Source of the DNA: Candidatus Magnetobacterium casense
GTDB lineage: Bacteria > Nitrospirota > Thermodesulfovibrionia > Thermodesulfovibrionales > Magnetobacteriaceae
Direction of reading: 5' to 3'
Length of the DNA stretch: 64,000 nucleotides
NCBI RefSeq assembly: GCF_000714715.1
Contig: NZ_JMFO01000008.1
Span: forward strand, 1-64,000
Shown here: positions 16,155-24,660 of the stretch, piece after piece
Numbering within the stretch: the first letter of the stretch is position 1
Layout of the letters: each line of letters starts with the position of its first letter
Made by a program: the position numbers and the translations under genes
Notes under the pieces: model-generated
Told to the model about the DNA's origin: nothing
Database searches by the model: none
Seen by the model: the letters and a program-made list of their open reading frames with translations, nothing else

Positions 16155-17039
16155 ATGAACCCCTTGCAAGTAGGTGGACAGGCAGTAATAGAGGGCGTGA
16201 TGATGAAGTCCGGCACCCTGTGGTCTGTGGCAGTCAGGGACAGAGATGGCGTTATCCATGTAAAGAGCGAACGCCTCAATCCGCTGCCAAAGGTGTTTAA
16301 GTTGCCGCTGGTGCGTGGGGTTGTAGCGCTGTTTCAGTCCGTGGCGCTGGGTATCAAGGCGCTTGACTATTCGGCCAACAAGGCATACGAAGAGGAAGGG
16401 CAAGAGCCAATTAGTCCCACCGCCATGGGGATGACCATCGGGTTTTCTCTGCTATTGGGGGTTGGGCTGTTTCTGTTCCTGCCGCTGTATATAACCAGGC
16501 TGATAGGGCTGGTATTTCCTATCGTGGCTGAGAGTTCGCTGATGTTTAACATGGTTGATGGCGTGATAAGGGTTGTGTTTTTTGTGGCATACGTCTTTGC
16601 CGTTGGGTGTTGGAAGGAGATGAGGCGCGTCTTTGAGTATCACGGGGCAGAGCACAAGGTCATCTTTGCCTATGAGGCCGGAGGCAGCATGGCAGTGGAG
16701 GCAGTGCGCAACTTCAGCCGGCATCATCCGCGGTGTGGGACGAGTTTTCTCTTTATCGTCATGATCCTGAGTATGCTTATTTTTTCGGTGATCCCAAAGG
16801 AATGGGCGTTCTACATGAAGTTTGGTTCGAGGCTTGTCCTGATCCCGTTAATAGCCGGTACGTCCTATGAGATATTGAAGTTATCGGCACGATTGAGCAA
16901 AAACCCGCTGGTACGTCTTCTGATCCAACCCGGCCTGATGCTCCAGTACATAACAACCAAAGAACCCGATGAAAAACAAATAGAGGTCGCCCTCAGGGCA
17001 TTAATGGAGGTAGTTCCAACAGCAGGTGCTGAGAAATGA
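16155..17039 (+). CDS. yqhQ: DUF1385 membrane protein (YqhQ family)
   Basis: 294 residues of the DUF1385/YqhQ family: VGGQAVIEGVMMKSGTLWSV at the start, RGVVALFQSVALG, several membrane helices (about 95-120, 130-155, 205-250) and the conserved EYHGAEHKVIFAYE with FSRHHPRCGTSF. The histidines and cysteine suggest a metal-dependent activity, but the function is not established. It is conserved next to rpmE and prfA in many genomes. Its stop overlaps the prfA start by 4 bases. Confidence 0.9.
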   Translation: MNPLQVGGQAVIEGVMMKSGTLWSVAVRDRDGVIHVKSERLNPLPKVFKLPLVRGVVALFQSVALGIKALDYSANKAYEEEGQEPISPTAMGMTIGFSLLLGVGLFLFLPLYITRLIGLVFPIVAESSLMFNMVDGVIRVVFFVAYVFAVGCWKEMRRVFEYHGAEHKVIFAYEAGGSMAVEAVRNFSRHHPRCGTSFLFIVMILSMLIFSVIPKEWAFYMKFGSRLVLIPLIAGTSYEILKLSARLSKNPLVRLLIQPGLMLQYITTKEPDEKQIEVALRALMEVVPTAGAEK

Positions 17040-18106
17040 TTGAGAAACTCAAGACCATAGAAGATAAATACAACGAAATAACCCAGAAACTCTCCGACCC
17101 CGGTGTCATAAGCTCTCAGAAGGATTTTCTCCGCTACTCAAAGGAAAGCAGCGAGCTAAAACCCCTCATTGACAAGATACAGGAGTACCGCAAGATGCTC
17201 TGCGACATGGAAGAGGCCGAGGACATCATCAGGGCCACAACAGATGTTGACCTCAGGGAGCTTGCGCGTGAGGAGTTCGAGGAACTCAAGGGCAAGAGGC
17301 CTGTCATAGAAGACAACCTCAAGACTATGCTTATCCCCAAGGACCCACGCGATGAGCGCAACGTGGTGATAGAGATCCGTGCCGGTACCGGCGGGGATGA
17401 GGCCGCACTGTTTGTCACAGACCTGTTTCGGATGTACACGCGCTATGCCGAACTCAGACACTGGAAGGTTGACGTCATAGACTCCAACCCCACGGGTATA
17501 GGCGGCCTCAAGGAGATAGTGGCCTCCATTACGGGTCGGGGGGCCTACAGTCGCCTCAAGTACGAAAGCGGCGTACACAGGGTTCAGCGTGTGCCCCTGA
17601 CCGAGGCATCGGGGAGGATACACACCTCCGCCTCTACGGTTGCCGTCTTGCCGGAGGCCGAAGAGTTAGACCTCAAGATCGACGAAAAGGACCTCCGTAT
17701 AGACACCTTCTGCTCCTCAGGGCCAGGCGGACAGGGCGTCAACACCACGTATTCGGCCATCAGGATCGTGCATATCCCCACTGGAGTAACCGTCCAGTGT
17801 CAGGATGAGCGTTCACAGTTGAAAAACAAGATCAAGGCCATGAAGGTCCTGCGCTCGAGGCTCTACGACATGGAGATCGAAAAGGCCGAAAGACAACGCG
17901 CCGATACTCGCAAGTCACAGGTTGGCTCCGGCGACAGGAGCGAACGCATAAGGACATACAACTTCCCACAGAATCGCGTCACAGACCACCGTGTCGGTCT
18001 GACCCTGCACAAACTCACACTCGTGCTTGAGGGCGACATGGATGAGATCATTGACACACTCAGCACGCACTTTGAGGCCAAAAAGCTCCAGGAGATGGCA
18101 ATATAA
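17036..18106 (+). CDS. prfA: Peptide chain release factor 1
   Basis: A 356-residue RF1 that recognises UAA and UAG in the ribosomal A site and triggers peptidyl-tRNA hydrolysis. The catalytic GGQ lies in SSGPGGQGVNTTYSA; its glutamine is normally methylated by PrmC. The codon-recognition tripeptide is P-L-T in RVPLTEASGRIHTSA, the RF1-type P-x-T rather than RF2's S-P-F. The length is normal. It overlaps yqhQ by ATGA. prmC, often the next gene, is absent here and tsaC follows instead. Confidence 0.97.
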   Translation: MIEKLKTIEDKYNEITQKLSDPGVISSQKDFLRYSKESSELKPLIDKIQEYRKMLCDMEEAEDIIRATTDVDLRELAREEFEELKGKRPVIEDNLKTMLIPKDPRDERNVVIEIRAGTGGDEAALFVTDLFRMYTRYAELRHWKVDVIDSNPTGIGGLKEIVASITGRGAYSRLKYESGVHRVQRVPLTEASGRIHTSASTVAVLPEAEELDLKIDEKDLRIDTFCSSGPGGQGVNTTYSAIRIVHIPTGVTVQCQDERSQLKNKIKAMKVLRSRLYDMEIEKAERQRADTRKSQVGSGDRSERIRTYNFPQNRVTDHRVGLTLHKLTLVLEGDMDEIIDTLSTHFEAKKLQEMAI

Positions 18107-18147
18107 ATCCACAGATTTGCCACACCTCTGTCGTTGAATCCGGGTAT

Positions 18148-18771
18148 GTGTTGTGTTGCATTGCCCACGACAACCCACAGGAGGCCATCAGGGCGACCAT
18201 TGAGGCATTAAACGCCGGTAATGTCGTTGCCTATCCCACGGAGACCTTCTATGGTCTTGGGGTACGCTACGACAACGCCGATGCCCTCAGGCGTCTCTAC
18301 GACCTCAAAAACAGACCCGCCAACAAACCCTTCCCGCTGATAATCGGCCATCGGCATCAGCTCAATGCACTTGTCAGGGGCATAACAGATTTGCACATAC
18401 AACTGATGTCAAGCCACTGGCCCGGCCCCCTGACGGTACTCTTTGAGGCGGCTGACGGATTATCCCCCTACATCGTGGGTGCAAACGGCAAGGTTGCCAT
18501 TCGCTTGCCGGCTGAGTCCTTTGCCTTGGAGCTTGCCCGCTCTGCCGCCTTTGCCATCACGGCCACCAGCGCCAATCCATCCGGGATGCCACCACCCACA
18601 ATGGCATCGGAGGTGCTATCGTACTTTGGCTCCGGCATAGACGTCCTCATAGACGGCGGCACCACCAGCGGAGGGCTGCCTTCCACGCTCGTTGATGTTA
18701 CTGAGGGAACGCTAAAGATTCTCAGGCAGGGGCGGGTACAACTCAAGAAGGAAGAAGGGGGCGGTTTGTAG
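18148..18771 (+). CDS. tsaC: L-threonylcarbamoyladenylate synthase (TsaC/Sua5 type)
   Basis: About 207 residues with the YrdC fold. The enzyme makes threonylcarbamoyl-AMP from threonine, bicarbonate and ATP for the t6A tRNA modification. Signature: GNVVAYPTETFYGLGVRYDN, then LYDLKNRPANKPFPLIIGH, PGPLTVLFEA, VAIRLPAE and ITATSANPSG. It is a short form without the Sua5 C-terminal domain. The start is uncertain: GTG at 18148 is used here; no strong ribosome site is visible. The 3' end runs into a dispersed repeat. Confidence 0.92.
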   Translation: MLCCIAHDNPQEAIRATIEALNAGNVVAYPTETFYGLGVRYDNADALRRLYDLKNRPANKPFPLIIGHRHQLNALVRGITDLHIQLMSSHWPGPLTVLFEAADGLSPYIVGANGKVAIRLPAESFALELARSAAFAITATSANPSGMPPPTMASEVLSYFGSGIDVLIDGGTTSGGLPSTLVDVTEGTLKILRQGRVQLKKEEGGGL

Positions 18772-18783
18772 CAGGGGCGGGTG

Positions 18784-18938
18784 CGACCCGCTGCGGGAAA
18801 ATCGTGCCTCACCCCCTCCGCCACCTTTGCCCCCCCTTCAGCCCCCCCGCAAGGGGAGGGGTGAGCCACCCCGGGCACGAAGAAGTCCCTTTGACCCCTT
18901 CTTGCGAAACCTTTTACCATGCTTTTTTAAGAGGATAC
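18784..18938. repeat. GC-rich dispersed repeat, right end GTATCC-type
   Basis: The 18772-19072 gap is mostly this copy: the TGAGCCACCCCGGG / AAGAAGTCCCTTTGACCCC block followed by TTTTACCATGCTTTTTTAAG and the terminal AGGATAC. The left terminal repeat is not recognisable, so the copy is truncated beside the end of tsaC. Between 18939 and 19072 I see nothing else. Confidence 0.6.
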
Positions 18939-19072
18939 TGTTTTTCAATGCTTTGACCTTTGACTGGTGAGGCTTAGGTCTGCGGTTACTACTGCTTGTG
19001 CAGGACTACCCATTTTGTAGGCTTCATTCTATCCATAATATTCTTCCTGCTCCGAAATTAGCAGGTAGGTGT

Positions 19073-19567
19073 TTATTGTGATATACATTTTGAGCCGAAA
19101 TTACAAAAAAATACGAGTTGCTTTTTAGTTTCGGTTTCTTTCGATATTTTTTGGATTAAAGAGAGATGAGTCTTTGGTATACGTCCTGCACCGATGACTA
19201 CAACCAGAATCCTTTTCCGTCCATATGCTTGCTCCAGTTCTAATTGAAGGCGGTTACAATCGTACAGATATCTGTCCATTTCAATAATTTCTGTGTCAGC
19301 TTTGTAGTAATCATAACCAACGATGCTTGGTTGTTCATAGAAATAAAAACATCTGACAGTTCTAATCATACTTACAAGGAAACACATGTCAGGAAGTACA
19401 AGTAAAGGGATCCTGTTACGTAGAAAACGAAGAAATTCGTAAATATCTCCCAACCACTGTGTTGAAGGCAGTAATCCATTCAATGCTGTATAATTTTCAT
19501 CATGAGGGTGTTTACTATAGTTGTTAGTGTGCAATAGAGGGTCTGGATTGAATCGCCTCCACGCCAT
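19073..19567 (-). CDS. Hypothetical protein replacing the end of mqnB (doubtful)
   Basis: An open frame of 164 codons in minus orientation. The N-terminal 15 residues overlap the mqnB remnant in another frame, so the true start, if any, is probably internal. The rest (RIPLLVLPDMCFLVSMIRTV, later RKRILVVVIGAG) is AT-rich, has no family that I recognise, and lacks a visible ribosome site. It occupies the place where the last 60-70 residues of MqnB should be, so it may be foreign DNA that truncated mqnB. Confidence 0.3.
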   Translation of the reverse strand: MAWRRFNPDPLLHTNNYSKHPHDENYTALNGLLPSTQWLGDIYEFLRFLRNRIPLLVLPDMCFLVSMIRTVRCFYFYEQPSIVGYDYYKADTEIIEMDRYLYDCNRLQLELEQAYGRKRILVVVIGAGRIPKTHLSLIQKISKETETKKQLVFFCNFGSKCISQ

Positions 19568-19976
19568 TCAGAAACGTCCCGCTGAGACATCTCAGTTGTC
19601 CGGTGGCATAATTAACCAGTTGTTGGTCAAGGTCAAAGACGTTAAACCACTCCCTCTGGCCATACCTAAAGAGGGCAATCCCGATCTCCTCCAACCCCGC
19701 AAAGCCATCCGCCAGGACGACACCCTCATCGCCATAGACCTCCCTGCTGGCAACGGCTATATCCCCCCTGACAAGTCCCACATCGGGGTAAGCCCCACAT
19801 ATCCCCGTGGAGATCACAAGGTCGGGACGCTGACGCTCTATGGCCAGCGTGCAGACGTGTGCGGCGTTGACTTTGCCCATGCCGGTTTCGTACAAACAGA
19901 CGCTATGACCTGAAAAACGGGTCTCGTTAAACAGCCATCCCTCAACTGCCACTGCATACAGCACCGCAATGTTCAT
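19524..19976 (-). pseudogene. mqnB: Futalosine hydrolase, truncated at the C terminus
   Basis: The 150 residues match the N-terminal two thirds of a PNP/MTAN-fold futalosine hydrolase: ETGMGKVNAAHVCTLAIE, then PDLVISTGICGAYPDVGLVRGDIAVAS and GVVLADGF. This enzyme releases hypoxanthine from futalosine in the alternative menaquinone pathway. After LSGTFLNG the sequence diverges and stops within about 12 codons. The C-terminal part, with the substrate-binding M-E-G and catalytic Asp region, is missing, so the gene is probably inactive. A 24-codon frame upstream (19973-20047) overlaps its start by ATGA. Confidence 0.75.
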
Positions 19977-20077
19977 CCGCTAATCAGCACCGCCCACTTG
20001 ATGGTCTCAGTCAGGTAAAAATCCAGCTCTAAGGTCTGTGGCTTCATAGGTGTATTTAGGAAGATGTTTTGAGCCGA

Positions 20078-20542
20078 CTATTCGGGCAGGAAACCGTAAT
20101 CCATCAATCGCTCAGATGTATAGGGGCAGGTCTCAGGTAATTGCCTGGCGTTAATGCCCGTTTCAACTTCAAATATTTGTTTAGCTGCTATAAACCCTTT
20201 ATCTATAACGGTGTCTATGTTATGCTTTAAGCTTGGACTGTCCTCAAGCAGACTCTTAATATCTTGTCTTTGAATAATTATTGTTGCGCGCCAACTTTTA
20301 CAACGTCGTTCTGGTTGGTACTGCCATTTTAGCAGGTGCATTATTAACACCTTTAATCGACTCAATAGCTCTCTTTTGTTATTCCTGGCCATGCTCTCCA
20401 GCTCCTCTATTATATTTTCAAGGTCTGTCTCCGAGAATCTGCCCTGCCGCAACAGGTCGGCATTATGAAACGCCCACTGGTAAAAATCGACATAATAGAG
20501 GTCCCGGGCTGTAAACGCGTCGTTATGTGTCAAGGTATCCAT
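20078..20542 (-). CDS. DUF29 family protein
   Basis: A 154-residue DUF29 protein: RDLYYVDFYQWAFHNADLLR, then DLENIIEELESMARNNKREL, LKVLIMHLLKWQYQPERR and YTSERLMDYGFLPE. The family is helical, frequent in cyanobacteria and Nitrospirota, often in several copies, and of unknown function. The open frame runs back to 20686 through a dispersed repeat whose translation (GVAHPSPCGG...) is not protein. The Met at 20542 (MDTLTHND) is therefore the likely start; a Met at 20560 is possible. Confidence 0.8.
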   Translation of the reverse strand: MDTLTHNDAFTARDLYYVDFYQWAFHNADLLRQGRFSETDLENIIEELESMARNNKRELLSRLKVLIMHLLKWQYQPERRCKSWRATIIIQRQDIKSLLEDSPSLKHNIDTVIDKGFIAAKQIFEVETGINARQLPETCPYTSERLMDYGFLPE

Positions 20543-20599
20543 AATATAGTATGCTAACATTACCCACGAGATATTTGTCAAGGGGACGGCTCCAGGGCT

Positions 20600-20706
20600 T
20601 GCATTTGACCGTAAGAAAAAAAAAGGGGCGGCTCCACCCCCCTTCAGAACCCCCCCGCAAGGGGAGGGGTGAGCCACCCCGGGCACGAAGAAGTCCCTTT
20701 GACCCC
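20600..20706. repeat. GC-rich dispersed repeat
   Basis: A copy of the GC-rich interior (TTTGACCGTAAGAAA, GGGGCGGCTCC, GGGGAGGGGTGAGCCACCC, AAGTCCCTTTGACCCC, ATTTTACC) between the DUF29 gene and the end of the membrane glycosyltransferase-like gene. Terminal inverted repeats are not complete. Confidence 0.6.
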
Positions 20707-20719
20707 ATTTTACCTTAGT

Positions 20720-22417
20720 TCATTTGTGCAACCGGACAACGCTGGCGACCTTTAGGTCCGGGAAGAGGCGATTGTGCATCATGACGATGTTGTCTTCCCT
20801 GTACGAGCCGCCCTCACAATACATGTTGCAGGCATGGTATTCAATGTCCAGGGCTGCGGCAGTTTTCAGGGCAATCGTGCCCCGGGTTGATTTGTGGCAG
20901 ACCACGTTGCAGTTGCTGACATCTTTGCCGGAGCGTTTTGTCTTGAAAAGCAGGATATCTCTGTATTCATCTACGGTGTAACCGTAGTCCATGAAGTGAT
21001 AGTCCTGAAACCAGTTGCTGTAGACTTTTTCTATCGGAAAGGAGCTTGTAAAGACATTAGTTATGTTTTTGTGTGCATCGTATGAGAGAAAATCCGGCAA
21101 CACAAGCACCGTTGTGCCATTTTGCATTTCAGCGGTAATGGAATTGGCAAAGTCACGAGCCTGCGCCTCCGTGGCATCAACGGGGTGACTGATACACCGC
21201 AAATGTGAGAAGTATCTGACAAAGATGCAGTTATCCATGCCCATGACCAGAGTGTTGTGCCTTTCCCCTGGAATGTTTTTGTAGAACTCTGCAATTGTGT
21301 TGACCTTACGGTGGAAGGACAGCACGGGGTAGACGCTGTAAAACAAGAACATCGCTATCAATATACACGTCCCCCACGTGATGGCGTCACGGACTGTCTG
21401 CCTTATCCCGATCAACGACAGGGCGTTGCGAAACACCACCACCATCAGCGGCAAAGACACCAGAGATGGCCAGAGAAAGTGCCTGTATACCCTGACACTC
21501 AGATTGCACAAGAAGAAAAACAGTAACACAAATTCAAGAATGAAAGCTGCATGGATGGTCTTTTTCACACGGTCAGTCTCAAAGACAATGCTTGCAAGTC
21601 CGATGAACTGCGCAACGAACAGGAAGGTACCAACGCCGTATCTCCAACTGCTGATGCCCACCGGAAACAGCGACGAAAACAGCCCCTTAAACTGCCCGAC
21701 GTATGGAGAGGCCGCAGACGTCCACAGGGCCTGAAAGTGGTGTATGTCAAACACTGACACCGTTGCCACGGTCACGAGTAAAAATACGGCGATCTCTCTG
21801 CCTCCACGCAACAGGCTGTCCCTGCTGATGAAATCACCCCACTGGGCGTCATCTCTGAGGGAATAAACATACATGCTTGTCACAAAAAGCGGCAGAAACA
21901 TTATCGGCATCTCCTTGCTTAATATGGCAAGGGCATAAAGAACGCCGCCGGCATATCTGACGTAACCGGGCCTCTTTCCCGATACCAGGAGCATGGCAGC
22001 AAGCATGTACATCAGCACCAGGAAGTCCTCCTTCATGTGCGTAATCGTCATAATGCTTGCCGGAACTATAAACAGGAGGGTGGTTGACACGGCGGCGGTT
22101 GTGTGGTCAGTCAGTGCCCTTATCCAGAAGAAGTACATGATTAACGTCAGCAACGCAGACAAAAAGACCGTAACGGGCAAGGTCATATAGCCCGTAAGCA
22201 GCGACAACGGCAACAGGGAGTAAGAATTAAAGCACCTCGCCACAGGAAAACACCTGATCTCGGAGGTCTCCTTAAATATCTGCACTGCCTGCATGTATTC
22301 AGCCGTATCATAGTGATAGGGCTCCGTGAGGCCAAATATAAACAGGATGCCTGCAATGGTTGCAAATAAGGTAAAAACACCCAGGTTCCTGCGTTGTGCA
22401 ATTTTACCCATGTTCAT
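20720..22417 (-). CDS. Polytopic membrane protein, GT-C glycosyltransferase-like
   Basis: 565 residues with about ten membrane helices in the first 380 residues and a soluble C-terminal part of about 180. An acidic pair in the first external loop (FGLTEPYHYDTAEYMQAVQI) and the overall arrangement resemble lipid-linked-sugar (GT-C, PMT/ArnT-like) glycosyltransferases, whose catalytic Asp/Glu sits in that loop. The C-terminal domain is cysteine-rich near residues 495-535 (NCNVVCHK, YHACNMYCEGG). Acceptor and donor are unknown. It stands alone, downstream of and in line with mltA. Confidence 0.65.
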   Translation of the reverse strand: MNMGKIAQRRNLGVFTLFATIAGILFIFGLTEPYHYDTAEYMQAVQIFKETSEIRCFPVARCFNSYSLLPLSLLTGYMTLPVTVFLSALLTLIMYFFWIRALTDHTTAAVSTTLLFIVPASIMTITHMKEDFLVLMYMLAAMLLVSGKRPGYVRYAGGVLYALAILSKEMPIMFLPLFVTSMYVYSLRDDAQWGDFISRDSLLRGGREIAVFLLVTVATVSVFDIHHFQALWTSAASPYVGQFKGLFSSLFPVGISSWRYGVGTFLFVAQFIGLASIVFETDRVKKTIHAAFILEFVLLFFFLCNLSVRVYRHFLWPSLVSLPLMVVVFRNALSLIGIRQTVRDAITWGTCILIAMFLFYSVYPVLSFHRKVNTIAEFYKNIPGERHNTLVMGMDNCIFVRYFSHLRCISHPVDATEAQARDFANSITAEMQNGTTVLVLPDFLSYDAHKNITNVFTSSFPIEKVYSNWFQDYHFMDYGYTVDEYRDILLFKTKRSGKDVSNCNVVCHKSTRGTIALKTAAALDIEYHACNMYCEGGSYREDNIVMMHNRLFPDLKVASVVRLHK

Positions 22418-22491
22418 GTGTCAGAACTTAATCTTAAGAAAAACAACAGAAGTAAAAATCCGAGCCCCTGCTTGGTATCACAAGTGCCACA

Positions 22492-23733
22492 CTATTTGCC
22501 GTTCTGTTCGACATGAGATGTGGTGCCCTTGGTGTTGTGATTTTTTGTTGCTGATTTCTTGCCGTCTTTTGCGTTTTCTTTTTTGTGCCCGGGGTGGCTT
22601 ACCCCCTGTGGTTGCTTTTTGACGAGAAAATACAGCTTACCGCTCTGCTTCATGTTTCCGGCCTGGATTTCGGCGTGCTTGCCCCTGCCCCAGAAGAAAT
22701 CAACACGCGTGGGACCAACTATTGCCTTGCCCGTATCCTGATTGATGACAAAGCGTGTCAGCGGAGTATAGCCCGTTATCCGATCGTTGTTATCCAGAAC
22801 GGCTTTTTTGGTGCTTATGTATGAAAGCGCACCCTGCGGGTAAATACTCAGGTCGGTTGCAATTGCCCTGCCGGAGACCAACGGCACGTTGCATGCCCCT
22901 ATGCCTATCTCCTGCGTGGTGGTGAAGAACACGTAGCTGGGATTGTGCGCCATGACCCTGTCCATCTCCTCGGGATGCTCACGCAGATAGGCCTTTATGC
23001 CCTGCATTGACACCGAACGGTTGTCCATCCTGTTTTCTTCCATGAGGAACTTGCCAATGCTCCTGTAGTCATGCCCGTTGGTGCCGGCGTAGCCAACGTA
23101 CAAGACGTCACCGGTGTCAAGCTCTATCACACCGGAACCCTGGATATGCAGGAAAAACAGGTCTACGCGGTCATCAACGTAGAGCAGTTCAAGCCCCCTG
23201 CCTGACAGTGCCCCGCCGTCTATCTCCTTACGCGTCAGAAATGGCACGACCTTGTTCAGCTCCTGTGGGGGGCGGTACAGGGGGTAACGAAAGGTGTCAC
23301 TGCTGCGGAGACTTCCCTTGAGCGTGGGCACAAAATAGCCGGTGACTATTATCCCGTCAGGGCTGTTATTGCCCCTGTAGGCGTAGACTGCATAGTGTTG
23401 GCGGATGTGTTTGTTCAACGCAGACATATCACCTTTGGAGTGCTTCAGGGCATCCAGGAAATCATTGAGGGACTCCTTGAGGTGTTTGACCGTATAGACG
23501 TCCGGGCCATAGGCAAACGACTTGGTGTCATCGAGTCTGTTCAGGTAGACGAGGTTTCGATTGATGACTTCTCTGAGGTCAGTGAGGTTGTAGTCGTCGG
23601 TGAATGTCGGGTATTGCGACGGCTCAAGACGCGTCACAGGCAGACCAGCCTCCACTGACGCACAACCCTGTATGGTGGCTGACAACAAGAGCACCGCATA
23701 CAGTGTCACTACCAATATAATTCTACGCACCAC
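22492..23733 (-). CDS. mltA: Membrane-bound lytic murein transglycosylase A (lipoprotein)
   Basis: 413 residues. A signal peptide ends in a lipobox with C24 (SATIQGC). The MltA domain carries GIIVTGYFVPTLKGSLRSS and FPLY-like FRYPLYRPP; the catalytic Asp lies in RVDFFWGRG at the end of the 3D domain. It cleaves glycan strands to 1,6-anhydro-MurNAc muropeptides. The last about 35 residues are a Lys/His-rich tail not typical of MltA. A TATAAT lies 3 bases before the first GTG and 6 before the second, which may be the true start (23730). It is divergent from murQ-anmK, which process its product. Confidence 0.93.
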   Translation of the reverse strand: MVRRIILVVTLYAVLLLSATIQGCASVEAGLPVTRLEPSQYPTFTDDYNLTDLREVINRNLVYLNRLDDTKSFAYGPDVYTVKHLKESLNDFLDALKHSKGDMSALNKHIRQHYAVYAYRGNNSPDGIIVTGYFVPTLKGSLRSSDTFRYPLYRPPQELNKVVPFLTRKEIDGGALSGRGLELLYVDDRVDLFFLHIQGSGVIELDTGDVLYVGYAGTNGHDYRSIGKFLMEENRMDNRSVSMQGIKAYLREHPEEMDRVMAHNPSYVFFTTTQEIGIGACNVPLVSGRAIATDLSIYPQGALSYISTKKAVLDNNDRITGYTPLTRFVINQDTGKAIVGPTRVDFFWGRGKHAEIQAGNMKQSGKLYFLVKKQPQGVSHPGHKKENAKDGKKSATKNHNTKGTTSHVEQNGK

Positions 23734-23760
23734 TAAATTATAACAAAAAAATGCTAAGAT

Positions 23761-24660
23761 ATGATCATGTCAACTGAAGATATTAATCCTAGCTGCACGG
23801 ACATTGATGCACTGACAGTAGAGGAGATATTTGCGGTGCTCAATGCCGAGGACGCCACGGTGGCCACTGCGGTCAGAGCTGCCGGGATGGACATCTGCCA
23901 GGCCATCGAAGACGCCATCCGGACGCTCAGTTGCGGTGGGAGGTTGTTCTACGCAGGAGCAGGCACAAGCGGTCGGCTCGGAGTCCTGGATGCCTCCGAA
24001 ATGCCACCGACATTCAGTGTCGGCAGCGACATGATACAGGCCATCATAGCGGGTGGCCCTGCGGCGATAACGACATCAGTAGAGGGCGCCGAGGACGACG
24101 AACAGGCCGGCGTCAGGGCCATTGCCGACCTCAAAAGCGGCGACATGCTCATCGGGATCACGGCCTCCGGTACTACCCCGTTTGTCCTGGCCGCACTGAA
24201 GGAAGCCAGGCGCAGGGGCATTAAGGGATGGCTACTGAGTTGCAACGACGTCTCCTGCGACTTTGTTGACGGCACCATTGTGGTAGCCACCGGGCCGGAG
24301 GTTGTCTCGGGTTCAACGAGGCTTAAGGCCGGCACTGCCACCAAGATGGTGCTAAATATGATATCCACCATTACGATGATACGGCTTGGAAGGGTCTACA
24401 ATGGCTACATGGTAGACGTTGTCCCCTCAAATGCCAAGCTGCGCAGACGTGCCCTGCGGATCGTGCAGGAGCTTACCGGATGCAGCAGCAACAGGGCCAG
24501 GGAACTACTGGAAACAGACCAGGTCACAGGAAACGCAAAGACCGCCATCCTGATGCAACTGCGGGGGGTCGGTTATCAACAGGCCACGGAGATGCTCCGG
24601 CGTGCAGGTGGTGGGCTGAGACGGGCACTTGAATTGCCGGTTATTGGAGGTGAAAATTGA
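23761..24660 (+). CDS. murQ: N-acetylmuramic acid 6-phosphate etherase
   Basis: A 299-residue SIS-fold lyase that removes the lactyl ether from MurNAc-6-P to give GlcNAc-6-P and D-lactate. Visible motifs: GGRLFYAGAGTSGRLGVLDA, the catalytic Glu region (ASEMPPTF), IAGGPAAITTSVEGAEDD, GITASGTTPFVLAAL and the helical C-terminal domain (TGCSSNRARELLE). Its product pathway joins with anmK directly downstream (4-base overlap) and MltA divergently upstream: a compact cell-wall recycling locus. ATG 23761 or 23767 could be used. Confidence 0.95.
   Translation: MIMSTEDINPSCTDIDALTVEEIFAVLNAEDATVATAVRAAGMDICQAIEDAIRTLSCGGRLFYAGAGTSGRLGVLDASEMPPTFSVGSDMIQAIIAGGPAAITTSVEGAEDDEQAGVRAIADLKSGDMLIGITASGTTPFVLAALKEARRRGIKGWLLSCNDVSCDFVDGTIVVATGPEVVSGSTRLKAGTATKMVLNMISTITMIRLGRVYNGYMVDVVPSNAKLRRRALRIVQELTGCSSNRARELLETDQVTGNAKTAILMQLRGVGYQQATEMLRRAGGGLRRALELPVIGGEN

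Noticed and set aside
19973-20047. 24-codon frame ending in ATGA overlap with mqnB
   Set aside because: It overlaps in an operon-like way, but it is too short and without a ribosome site or recognisable product.
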